Below are positions 1-9,804 of a stretch of 64,000 nucleotides of DNA, in pieces (within the stretch, counting starts at the first letter, position 1; each line of letters opens with the position of its first letter). A program made the translations under genes and the position numbers. The DNA lies in assembly GCA_039000515.1 (NCBI GenBank), contig JBCFYV010009882.1, forward strand, positions 63,096,817-63,160,816, read 5' to 3'. The stretch comes from Timema cristinae (taxonomy: Eukaryota > Arthropoda > Insecta > Phasmatodea > Timematidae). The notes beneath the pieces are model-generated. The model had not been told where the DNA came from. It saw only the letters and a program-made list of their open reading frames with translations, and did no database searches.

Positions 1-193
1 TGCTGTCCAGTTTTCATAGAACTCTGGTTTCATATCGAGCAGACCATAAACCTCATTTCTTTCTAGAAATCTAGCCAGATTTTACTGTGAGAATTCAAAC
101 TCAAATTCGCCACACTTTAATGACCAATTCGCCAGTTGTGGCAAGTGGCAACAGGGTTGCCCATCCCGGGTGTAATGTGTCACACTCGTGTTA
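1..193. other. Unassigned flank
   Basis: I see no ORF, repeat or RNA gene that I can support here. The stretch ends in TTA immediately before a GGCTG-starting terminus at 194, which would fit the 3-bp target duplication of a Harbinger element. Confidence 0.3.
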
Positions 194-247
194 GGCTGAT
201 TCTACACTAGCGGTTAAAACGCGGCAGTTTTGCTGCTTGCTTACGCC
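194..247 (+). repeat. Harbinger-like terminal motif
   Basis: TTA at 191-193 is followed by GGCTGATTCTACACTAG and then a segment with inverted GC-rich words (AAAACGCGGCAGTTTT). PIF/Harbinger elements typically begin with GG after a TTA or TAA target duplication. A diverged copy in the same orientation lies near 1028-1066, about 80 bp before a Harbinger transposase remnant. The opposite end was not found, so the element boundary is an inference. Confidence 0.35.
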
Positions 248-1027
248 GGGGGTCACGGTGTTCAGTCGTAAGTACCCGGCCCAGTGTATGGAGGTCGGGA
301 CGCGATCTGGGCCCGCACACGTTTCATATAAACGAGCACTAGGCTGTCTTTGTCACCTTCCGGTACTGACAGATCTCTAAAAATCCTGTCGGGGCGCCTC
401 CACGGGGCAACCTCTGGGCAATGTGTGCGGATGCTGGAATCCGGAATATCTAAGACCCCGATGAGGTCATCCGTGTGTGAGGAGCGGGTCTCCTCGACAT
501 GCACTAAGCGGTTGATAGTGAGGACCCGTGTAGTGGGGATAGTTGGTCAGGGCACCTCCCCGAGGTCCCCGCTGGGAAACTCTGGGCAGTCGGTCTCAAT
601 GTGAGGTGCTGAAGGGGCGGCAGTCAAGTTGGCGGAGATGTAGTGAAAGTCCTTGGGCAGGAATGAAGGTTTTGAGGAGGCGACTGTTCGGAAGCGGAGC
701 TACTGACTTCCTCGTGATTGAACGATCACCAGGAGGAGCCAACTTCTCCCTACATCCGGTCTCGATGGAGGTTTTTCTTTTCTCAAGTTACCCAAGGTAG
801 GCTGGCATGAAAGGGCTGGTCCTGGATTTTTCTAGTGCCCGAGTACCCGGAATGGCGCTCATGGACTTCGGTCCATGTCTGGCGAAAAGGTTCGGTTACC
901 GATGTGTATCATTGGTTGCACTATAAAGGGCCTCTGAGTCTAGGGATAGTGTAGGTAGAAAGCCTTTCGGGGGGCCATTTTGGAGGTCTAGTTCGGACTA
1001 TCCATGCTTGCTTACGCCCCCAAACTC
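248..1027. other. GC-richer unassigned segment
   Basis: This segment is clearly richer in GC than its surroundings and has three overlapping ORFs of 80-85 codons on both strands (262-504 minus, 350-604 plus, 543-800 plus). None resembles a family I know, and ORFs of this size arise by chance in GC-rich DNA. It may be the body of a non-autonomous element starting at 194. Confidence 0.3.
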
Positions 1028-1145
1028 TTGAATCTACACCTGGTTGTCAAAACGCAACTGTTAAACAGCTACCATAACGCTACTGATTATACACTCAAGG
1101 TTTAATGCCGTGGTTGTTACTCCACTTGTACAAAATAGTTTAAAA

Positions 1146-1685
1146 ATGGACATTGTACAGGCCGGCTACTATGCGGTACTTATTTTGTTGGAAAAAAAAC
1201 CTGTCAAAAAGAGACGTTAGTGAACTCACCCCAAATTATCGAACAGTCTCTCAACATGAATCTCAGAATGTACCTAGAGAAGTTATTTTTGTACTATAGA
1301 ATGTCTATGGTTTCATTTGATGAACTACTTGGTTTAGTGAATGAGAATATTGCAAAAATTAATACCATCTTACCCGCCTCGGTGGCGTAGTTGGCTAACG
1401 CGCTAGTAGTGTTGAGCTCGACTGCTGAGGACGGGGAGATCAAGGTTCGAATCTAGGTCGGGTGAACTAAATGGTTTTCCACTCTCACTCCACGCAAATG
1501 CGGGTTCACCTCTTCTAGTTCAACCTTCCCAATTCCTAATCCATTAGCGTAATTAGTACTTAAAGCGTATAACCTGAACGGGTAGTAAGACGTGGTGCTA
1601 AATAATAATAATAATAAAATACCATCTTGAATGCTGAAAGGCTTGTTGTGACATCGAGGCACAACTGTCTCTCAACGCCTGGTGT
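1146..1685 (+). pseudogene. PIF/Harbinger transposase 5' remnant, split by a SINE
   Basis: Reading from ATG 1146 gives an N-terminus of the type MDIVQAGYYAVLILLEKK. After a frameshift and stop near 1220 it continues as a segment with the words YYRMSMVSFDELL (about 1293-1331). This matches the ALP1/Harbinger nuclease N-terminal pattern of an FRM..FDELL block followed by I.K.. and ERL..TLR. A family A SINE interrupts it at 1372-1617 with an 11-bp target duplication, and the frame resumes at 1629 with NAERLVVTSR. The DDE catalytic core is missing downstream, so this copy is dead. A Harbinger-like terminal motif lies just upstream at about 1028-1066. The family call rests on remembered motif resemblance, not a search. 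Confidence 0.65.
1372..1617 (+). repeat. SINE family A, full length, with target duplication
   Basis: The tRNA-like head has a box A-like GGCGTAGTTGGCTAACGCG and a box B-like GGTTCGAATC. A conserved body follows (TTTTCCACTCTC, CCACGCAAATGCGGG), then the tail ACCTGAACGGGTAGTAAGACG ending in (AAT)n. The 11-bp AATACCATCTT flanks it at 1361-1371 and 1618-1628. It is inserted inside a Harbinger transposase remnant, so it is younger than that copy. Confidence 0.9.
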
Positions 1686-1704
1686 AGTTTGATTTGCGTT
1701 TCCA

Positions 1705-1930
1705 TCACTAGTGTAGAGTAGGCCTTAGACTAGATTGTCAAAGACGGGAAGTCAAGATTTAAATCCCGGTCAGATATACCGAGGGTGATGTTTCCTAAAT
1801 GGATTCCCATTCACCTTTCTAGTGATTGAAGGTACCTTCACTCTTAAATTAAACTGTCCTCATCCTTATTCCATTAGACTAATTACTCTATGAGCATATT
1901 CTAAATAGGTACTAAGACAAGGCGAAGAAA
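1705..1930 (+). repeat. SINE family C, degenerate
   Basis: A weak tRNA-like head (CCTTAGACTAGATTGTC, AAATCCCGGTC) is followed by the family C body (CCTAAATGGATTCCCATTC, CCTCATCC, CCATTAGACTAATTA) and a decayed tail (TACTAAGACAAGGCG). No target duplication is recognisable, so it is probably old. Confidence 0.6.
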
Positions 1931-1935
1931 ACCTA

Positions 1936-2430
1936 TCGTAATTAATGTTGAGTTGATCAAACTATCGGATCAAATAGGCCACCAGTACTACATTTTTTTT
2001 TAAATATTGGGGTACATATTCATTTATAAAATAAAACGCATATGTACATAATAAATTCTAGGATATATAAATTAAAAGATAAGTGAAGGAAATTGAAATA
2101 CTTACAATTCAAATTAATTCACTAAATTATATGAATAAGATATTAGAAGAATATTTTATATAATTTTCACTAGCATTGTTCCCAGATTCATGGTACCTAT
2201 TTGTATCCTGTTTGGCTAATATTTCAGATTGTCTTTAATTGCGCTTAGTTCTTGTAACTTAAATCTATGTTACACGTAACAGATTCCATTCTTTTTGGTC
2301 ACCTAATTAAATCATACAGCACACGCGCTTAAGGATGTTGCACTCCATTGCGCACCACTAACACCCTTACTCCCAACCCCTGGTACAGTAGACTATACCA
2401 AATGTCTCTTCACCTTTGCACACCCAGTGG
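1936..2430. other. AT-rich unassigned DNA
   Basis: I see no coding potential, RNA gene or repeat unit here beyond simple AT-richness. Confidence 0.4.
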
Positions 2431-2442
2431 TACACCAATACA

Positions 2443-2748
2443 TTATTATTATTATTATTATATTATTATTATTATTATTAATAGCACCGCGTCTTACTAC
2501 CCGTTCGGGTTATACGCACTTACGCTAATGTGTAATGGTAGGGTGATTGTGAGATGAAATGAAGGACCTACAGCTTAACGTGGAATCCGAACCACGGTGG
2601 AGGCCTGGCATTCCCCACATTTACAAGATGTCTTGTCAGAGGTGAAGGAATGGTTTGGTAATCAGATAAATCTGTGCCGGGACCGAGGATTGAACCCCGG
2701 CCGCCAGCACAGAAGTCTGACACCTTACCCCTAGACCGCCAGGTCACC
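2443..2748 (-). repeat. SINE family B, full length, with perfect target duplication
   Basis: On the minus strand it starts GGTGACCTGGCGGTCTAGGG with the tRNA-like box A region, then box B-like GGTTCAATCCTCGG, a body with AAGACATCTTGT and CACGTTAAGCTGTAGGTCC, and the shared tail ending in (TAA)n. The 12-bp TACACCAATACA is present perfectly at 2431-2442 and 2749-2760. The perfect duplication and complete head mark a relatively young copy. Confidence 0.93.
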
Positions 2749-3017
2749 TACACCAATACAGCATCCACAATACTTTAACTAATGGTAGTTCTACAGTAAA
2801 CTAAACGCACATTAAGTAGGGCTTACACGCTTAAGTTGACACACCAATAATGATTGGTGCTGGCAAAACATTACAGTGTTAACCCTCCCCTTGGACACCG
2901 TTTAACACGCTGGGTCAACCCAAACCCGAACCCAAATAAAGTACAGCACACTACCTTGCTTGCATTCCCACTTACATATTTGACTCCCCTTTCAATTTAT
3001 CAATTATTCCTCCTCGA

Positions 3018-3250
3018 CATCAGTGGTCTTGGAGATAAAGTGCTCTCGCCTTAGGACCTGGTGTTTGTGGGTTAAAACCCAACCAGGGTCGACAGATTTT
3101 TCTTGAGAGATAAAAATCTAAAGAACTTCCTTTGGAGGGGAAGTAGAGCCGTCAGTCTCATGTCGATTGTGGCATGTGAAAGAACCCTGTAAGGTATGTG
3201 AAACTCTCACTCTCGCCAAAAATTTGTAAGGCCTTTCACTCTCGCTCATA
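3018..3250 (+). repeat. SINE family D
   Basis: The tRNA-like head reads GTGGTCTTGGAGATAAAGTGC with box B-like GGGTTAAAACCC. The body has AACTTCCTTTGGAGGGGAAG and CATGTCGATTGTGGCATG, then CACTCTCGCC. The body is shared with copies at 20650, 47845, 50160 and 34470 (minus). It lacks the ACCCGAACGGGT tail of families A-C. Confidence 0.75.
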
Positions 3251-4050
3251 GAAATTTTCGTGTGCTGATATAATCAATCGGTTTAGATAGTGCGCGTTAA
3301 ATACATCGAATAAATAATACAATAAGGACTATTCCTGTTCCACAATAGTCACATTCTTAAAGTTTTGACTTATATTTAAATTAATTTCCAGTCATTTATT
3401 AAAATCTAACCGTACCAGTAATTTGAAAGTTCTGCTTATTTGTGAAGAGGGTAGAAAGAAACATGCTAACAGTAAACCGGCACTTGCATATAAAGGCGTA
3501 GATAGCCATCTTGTTACACAATATGATAGTGGTTTCTGGTATAGGTCTTAAGGGAAAAAATAATAACTTAATCTAAAGAGTCCCCAACTAATAGATTACT
3601 TGTATATTAAAATAATCCCTACTATAACAAAACCCAGTTTATCTTTACCTACTAATCTAATATAATCTAATCCAAGACAGCAAAAGACAGAGTTAATATT
3701 TCGTAAGTGAAAATCCTTTATATTTAAATTCATTAAGGAATATTAATTTTAAAAATACTTAAGCTTAAAAACGTTTCCATGATTATCACTCACCAAATTA
3801 CTTGTTATTATTATTCTATTACACTAAAGTAACAATTAAAAGTTAAATCTTTGGTTATATTAATCTTTCATTTCATATTATTTGGTCAAGGTTTTAGGAT
3901 AATTTGTTAAACTTTATTAAGTGATACAAATACAGTAGAAAAATAACACCCGGACACGGGAATAAAACCAGGGTGTAGGCTTTCAACAATACCGGTATAT
4001 AATTTAATTGAAGTATTTATCCCAGTGCAAGGCTATAAACGTTTCAAAGA
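3251..4050. other. AT-rich unassigned DNA
   Basis: No ORF above background and no repeat unit are recognisable in this stretch. Confidence 0.4.
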
Positions 4051-4052
4051 CA

Positions 4053-4096
4053 TTTCTCTCTCTCTTTCTCTCTCTAGATATATATATATATATACT
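4053..4096. repeat. (CT)n then (TA)n microsatellite
   Basis: A CTCTCTCT-rich run passes into an alternating TA run, an ordinary compound simple repeat. Confidence 0.9.
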
Positions 4097-4654
4097 ATAT
4101 TGTTTATTAAGTTAAATAAAGTATTGTAATATTTATTTAATTGGACGTGTTTATGGTTAGGTGCAGCTTAAGGGCCGGGCGGCTGACCGGGTTGTCAGCT
4201 TGAGGGGGGGGGCGGCAAACAGAGCACCGACCTAACATAACATGGGAATTATATGAAAATAATGCCCTAACGTAACTGGGCGTAATGGTGGGGTTGCTAA
4301 CCATATAACTCATTCACTTTTTGAGAATAACATGTAATTTGACATAGTGGCATAGTTTTTGTGGTGAATAAAATGGGATATAGTACAACTCTTAAAAATA
4401 TATTTTACATTCACGATCTTGAAAAAAATGATGCCCTAAAACGGTCTTTTGAAATTATTTCTTAAACCATTAATAATATCAGAGATTTTATGATGGAAAT
4501 TATAGAGGAGAACAATATCTACAAAACATGTTCTAATAGTCTTCCTTATCAGCTTAAACACTTTCATACATTATCGCAGTGAAATTTTTATAGTACTGTA
4601 AGACCATTCATGGAGTTTCCCCTTCAGATTATTTTCATATTACACCCAGGTTAC
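4097..4654. other. Unassigned, with a short GC-rich patch
   Basis: A GC-rich patch near 4170-4235 contains an 8-G run. The rest is AT-rich with nothing recognisable. Confidence 0.35.
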
Positions 4655-5535
4655 GTCTGGTTTGGAGCTGCTAGGCTTGACATGGGCGTAGGGAAAATGG
4701 GGGGGGGGGGGGTATATGTTGTTCACAAACATAAATTGGGGGGGGGGGGGGACATGTTGTTCACAAACATAAGCTTATGACATGTTAAGACTTAATATTA
4801 AACCCTAAGAAGAAAGAACATTGTTATTTTATACAATATCGTTGGAACTTTATTTGTGTGGGAGAGGAGGCGGAGGCAAGAACCAAAAAAGTATTTTTCC
4901 GGACCTTCTATCCTCCTTTCCCCCAGTTAAGGTTAGAAAATGGGTTGCTCTTTGAAGATTTAGTACAACCCTCGTTTGGAGAGTTTTTGAAAATTATACT
5001 CTTTTAACAGTTATGTAGATTGGTGCTCCCCCCGAAATATTTTGAAATCTAGATACTTCTAGAGGATATTTGGAGTAGTCCTCCTTTGGCAAATTTTTGA
5101 AAATTGGACGTCCCTAAAAGCTAATTTAAGAAGCGCTCACCAGATTTAAAAAAAAAAAATTGGTTCCCTACCATTTGTTTGAAGTGGTACTGACTCAAAT
5201 TTTTTGTATTTTGAAATTTGAAATATCCTGGAAACTCTTTAGATAGAATGTTATTCGTCTCATTTTTAATCTGGGGTTCGAAATTTAGAGGCCTTATGGA
5301 GCTATTTAAAGTGGTTTTCCACCACCAATTTTTTTTTAAGTTGAATGCCCTTAGGAACTATTTGGAACAGTCCTCGCCTGATATGTTTTTTCTATCATGC
5401 CTAGGCTACGTTAGGCTTAGAGTTGTTAGTTTTGGGGATTATCCTGATAATACCCTACTAACCCCCATAATATAAGAAGATGCCAAAAGGCAATCCCACC
5501 CAGGGGCAAAATATACCTCGGGTCGCCCCTGTTTA
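4655..5535 (-). repeat. Element with duplicated poly-G units and a ~70-bp repeat array
   Basis: A 38-bp unit (a 13-14 G run followed by ATGTTGTTCACAAACATAA) occurs twice at about 4699-4774. From about 4880 to 5440 there are roughly seven diverged ~70-bp units with words such as TTTGGAGTAGTCCTC and GGACGTCC. These are the reverse complement of the CCAAATAGCTT / GGCGAGGACCACTCC units inside the repeats at 14661-15947 and 50919-52493. The right edge reads CGCCCCTG at 5524-5531, like the CACCCCTG edge of the copy at 52493. A single related transposon family is plausible. Confidence 0.55.
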
Positions 5536-5721
5536 CGGTATGAGCTAACTTATGTATCTTGTTCCATCAAAATGTTTAAGCAAGCAACTTATGCATGTTT
5601 GAATTATTCTTATTTGGCAAGTGACCTTAGCTTCAAATGCATCATAAAAAATATGTTTTCCTATAATAAAGTTGAAATATCATTTACGGGATCTGAACAC
5701 TCATATGAGATATCAGCATAT

Positions 5722-6020
<299 letters not shown>

Positions 6021-6034
6021 GTGGTGATTAAAAA

Positions 6035-6400
6035 AAATGCATATTGGATTAGGGATGAAGCAGATATAACTTAGAACAAATGTACTCGCATTGGTGAGGG
6101 TGAGAGAAGTGGGAAATATTTTACGATACAATACCTCAGTACAACCGGATTCACCCTTTCACAGTGATAAAATTAATGGGTGGGGATTAGTTGTTGTGCC
6201 TGTCCTAATCTTAAGTTAGATTATTAGGCATATAAAGCTACGACAGGCCTAGCAAGCCGGTATTGGAAAAATATATGGGTTGAATAAAAAAATTGCCCAT
6301 GCCACCGGCTGGAAACAGTAAAGGATGTAAAACCTCAGTACAACCTATCTGGATTCAAACCACGATTTAGTCACCAGCAAACTATACAAGATGAAACTGG
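6035..6400 (-). repeat. Degenerate SINE body fragments
   Basis: Two short segments read ACCTCAGTACAAC followed by GGATTCA (about 6132-6153 and 6330-6360). They resemble the box B end and body of families A/C on the minus strand. They are old and poorly delimited. Confidence 0.4.
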
Positions 6401-6522
6401 TGATTTTGTCTGCATGATCATTGGTGTGGATAAACTATAATTAATATCGCTAAGATAGCACACCTATAATGTATGCTAAATATTATCTTAATGTTATATT
6501 AATATCATGGCCTCGTTGTTTC

Positions 6523-6524
6523 AG
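6523..6524 (+). other. Splice acceptor of the Tet CXXC exon
   Basis: The AG at 6523-6524 follows CCTCGTTGTTTC, a short pyrimidine-rich tract. It is the last good acceptor before the coding start at 6617. A transcription start inside the exon cannot be excluded without transcript data. Confidence 0.6.
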
Positions 6525-6616
6525 AGTTGCATGAAGAGGAAGCAGAGCTGCGATAGTGACGGAGCACATACAGACCTTCGTGGTGGCCATGGGGAGCAAA
6601 GTGCGATGAGCTCAAG
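6525..6616 (+). promoter_or_regulatory. Tet 5' leader with an upstream ORF overlapping the start
   Basis: The leader carries an upstream ORF, ATG 6531 to TGA 6618-6620 (29 codons), in a different frame from the main ORF. Its stop overlaps the main start as ATGA at 6617-6620. The upstream ATG has a T at -3 (weak context), and a second ATG in the same frame at 6606 has G at -3. The main ATG has A at -3. This layout could allow leaky scanning or reinitiation. The frame is also open back to the acceptor, so it could instead be the tail of an upstream coding exon in an alternative transcript. Confidence 0.5.
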
Positions 6617-8056
6617 ATGAGTGAGGGTGGGAGCCAGGGCCCAGAGACTCTGGGTCCCACTGGCTACCGGGGTCCGGGACCAGGCCCAGGGGCCTACCAA
6701 CACTCCCCCTCGCAACCGGCCACACCATCATCCACGGTCCAAGACACAAACCCACAGGATTTTCCTCCTGGAGATCTTAATGGCGGCAGCTCTAAGTCTA
6801 GTTCGAATTCGGGTCTTCCCCCTTTTAGTTCATTTGCTTCCGAAGTGGCTGAAAGTCTTGGCACACGACTCTCTAGTGACGCATTTAGTGAAGGTCTTAC
6901 AGGGCGTCTGTTGGACCTTACACCTTGGGACTATTACGATGGTCTTACTGGAAGACTGGTGGATCGTGGCGATGGTTTACCCATGTTGGTTCCACAGCCA
7001 CAGTACCGCCCTTGGGAGAGCAAACCTCCAGATGGTTTACACCACGACTCTTTATTAAAATCCATCGCTCCAGCACCTCCTTCGGCCATTCCAGCGTTCA
7101 CAGACTCCTACACGGCAGCCAGTATGGCGGCTAATAAGCTTCCTTCTTTCCAGTCCCAGTTTAATGCCTTTCCTCAGGAACAAACTATGACAGGAAACAA
7201 TGGAGAAGTGCTGACTACGTTGACCGCAGCTTCTCCTTCTGCTTCCTCTTCCGGCCTACCTAACTTCCACACGTTATCCGCTGTGAATCCACGACCTGGT
7301 TACCCTCTAGTCCCAGCACCTGTTCAGGCCCGTGAGATTCCGGCTATTCAGCAACAATTCTTAGATGAAAGACATATTCAACTTTTTACTCATTCCCAAA
7401 CGTTTGGTGCTCCAAACAATCAACCTCCAGCAACAAATTTGGGAAGTGCTCAATTTCATCATCACTCACATCAGATCACACTCGCACCACCCAATTCGGG
7501 TCCAACAATACTTCAAGGCAATACACTTGTGGCACAAAGTGCCCCAACTGTGTTGACCGTCGTTAAGACTGAACCGGTAACTTTAGTGACTTCCGATTAT
7601 AAAATGGCTCCACAGCAACTGACTCAATTACACCACAGCAACTTTCAAAATCCAATGGGAGTATTAGAAGCTAGCAAGCTTGGAGATGGACTAAAATTCA
7701 GTGACAGCCCACCCAGAGGAACAGACTCAAGAAAGAAAGAGCGGCGGAAAGTTCGGGCATCGTCCATGGAAAGTTCGACAGAATCTGATGGCGCCGGTAG
7801 CAGTAGCGTGGAGAGTTCGGGACAAGTAGCTGCAGTTTCGAGTACAGCTGGGTTTAAGTCCCCTTTACAACCGTCCAGTACTCCTTCAGTATCTGACAGC
7901 GAGGGTGAGAAGCCGGTCAAAAAAAAGCGCAAGCGATGCGGAGAATGTACCGGATGTCAACGCAAGGACAATTGTGGGGACTGTGCACCTTGTCGTAATG
8001 ACAAGAGTCACCAAATTTGCAAGATGCGTCGCTGTGAGAAACTCACCGAAAAGAAG
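6617..8056 (+). CDS. Tet: TET-family methylcytosine dioxygenase, 5' exon with CXXC zinc finger
   Basis: This exon encodes 480 residues. TET enzymes are nuclear Fe(II)/2-oxoglutarate dioxygenases that oxidise 5-methylcytosine, and fly Tet also acts on N6-methyladenine or RNA. Residues 1-430 are low-complexity, rich in Ser, Pro, Gly, Thr and Gln, and probably disordered. They include a duplicated GLTGRLLD/GLTGRLVD at 93-100 and 109-116, and a SUMO-type VKTE at 316-319. A basic KKKRKR (435-440) precedes the CXXC finger. Its eight cysteines are at 441, 444, 447, 453, 456, 459, 468 and 473, with SHQ at 464-466 and no KFGG motif, as in the TET/CXXC4/CXXC5 class. ATG 6617 is the first start in frame after a TGA at 6557. 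The exon ends in phase 0 at AAG|GTAGGA; reading on adds only VGFIF and a stop. The Cys-rich and dioxygenase exons lie outside the window or were not recognised. A CXXC-only isoform or a CXXC4/5-like gene is the main alternative. Confidence 0.88.
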
Positions 8057-8062
8057 GTAGGA
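8057..8062 (+). other. Splice donor after the CXXC domain
   Basis: AAG|GTAGGA fits the metazoan donor consensus and falls directly after the EKLTEKK end of the CXXC domain, in phase 0. In-frame read-through would stop five codons later. Confidence 0.8.
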
Positions 8063-9730
8063 TTTATTTTCTGACTAAAATTTTAAACTAAGATGGTGTT
8101 ATTTTTAATTTTGTGTTGGTTAAAATATAATGTCTATCATTCCTAGCTGATCATTGTGATATATTGAAACAATAATTAAAGGGAGAACACATGATGGCAT
8201 ATTCTGATTTTGAATCATTTACTACCGAGCTTTTAAGGTTATTTCAGCATTTATTAGGGGCAGAGTCTTGTAAGGTGTTCTCAGGTTTATCCAGGCTTGA
8301 AAAGAATTTTAAAACCTTCATAAATGGTAATTCTCTACTAAATAACTAATATAGTAACCATAAACAGTGTTAAAATTAAAAATTAAAATTGTTCCATTTA
8401 AAGGTATAATAGCAAAGTTGAGGTAACAATTACTTCTGCTATGACTTTTACGCCCAATATCATTGCTGAAGGAATTTCAGGTCTTATGGAGAAAAGTTTT
8501 ATCTTCACTCTCTCTCAGTTAACTGTTGCCAAATTTCCTCGCTTTTAGCTATGTATAAAGGTAGTGTTCTGGGGTAAGAAGGAGCTACTGGCAACTTCAA
8601 CTAACCAGCATTACAAAACTTGTCTTATATATGAGTGGAGATTGACCACACAAAATGAGAGAATGACAACATTGTTTCCCAATTGTAACCATGCAGCTCT
8701 CTCAGAGGGGTGCTATCCAGAGTAGTCTGCAAGGCAACTTTTCACAATCTTTTGTTGGTATACACAACGTATTATATACAACTCAATGTATGCTATTTTA
8801 AAATTTAATTTGGTGTTTTAATCAATTTATAGCTGAACAAAATTATATTTCTTTACACGGAATACATTTTCATACAATATGAACCTAATTATTAATTTAA
8901 TATTGCGTGTACAATTTTTTAATAAAATATTTAAAACTTAGGCACATACTACCAATGGGAACACCTGATGTGTGGCGACCATTCAGTATTTATTAACATA
9001 CTCTCACTCAAGACATTGATTAAACAGAAATTTACACAATGAAGTTAATAAAAGGTCCATTTTTGATCAAGTTTGTATAGGCTAACCATTGTGTTACAGA
9101 TTCTCAAACAAAACAGTGTTGGATAAAATGTTAGTTTATGTAAAGTGTGTAAGGTTATTCACTCTCTCTAATTTCCATTTATTAAGGGGTGGTTTACAAT
9201 GGGTTTGCAAACAGATTCGCAAAATACAAAAACAATAATTTAATTTATTAGTATGGATATAACATTTTAAATTCAACTATATGCTATAAGGGGGATGTTT
9301 TCCTTTATGTATGGGTAGGCACACCTAGCCTTGAAGTCTATTTTATCTTAGTTTTTTTGATCAATTTTTCATAAATGTACTTTTATTTTATATCTAATAG
9401 TAATTATTGAGAGACAAACATTTGATACAAAATATATAGACTACAGTTAAACACATCCATAAAAAAATAAAGAAAAACTTAATATCTTTAATATTATAAA
9501 CATTTTTAATTTTAAATGGTTTCAGTTCACAGATAGAAATGAATTTCCTCCAACTATTAGTTGAACTATGCTTTTCCTCTGCTCCATAGCTAGGTTAAGG
9601 AGAGAGATGGAGAGTGATTATTGCCTGTGAAGTGCAGTCATAGATCTAAATACTCTTTATTAGCAATTAAGAATGAATTATTAAAATGTAATTATAAATA
9701 GTTGATCATTGAAAGGGAAATTAAGATTTC
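8063..9730. other. Intronic AT-rich DNA
   Basis: This is presumably the start of the intron after the CXXC exon. I find no exon-like ORF, RNA gene or repeat unit in it. Confidence 0.45.
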
Positions 9731-9740
9731 ATATCCAAAT

Positions 9741-9794
9741 ATTATTATTATTATTAGCACTGCGTCTTACTACCGGTTCGGGTTGTACGCACAT
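9741..9794 (-). repeat. Minimal 54-bp SINE-tail insertion
   Basis: The insert is only the shared SINE tail read on the minus strand (GTGCGTACAACCCGAACC, then TAGTAAGACGCAGTGCTAA and a short TAA run). ATATCCAAAT flanks it perfectly at 9731-9740 and 9795-9804. All tRNA head and body sequence is absent, as expected from reverse transcription that stopped almost at once. Confidence 0.85.
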
Positions 9795-9804
9795 ATATCC
9801 AAAT

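Noticed and set aside
7645..7932. 95-codon ORF antisense to Tet
   Set aside because: It is a shadow of the Tet coding strand, made of low-complexity Ser/Leu sequence with no independent support.
6617..8074. Single-exon gene ending at the in-frame stop at 8072-8074
   Set aside because: The last five codons follow a strong GT donor placed exactly after the CXXC domain, and TET enzymes need downstream catalytic exons. Splicing at 8056/8057 is more likely, although a short read-through isoform cannot be excluded.
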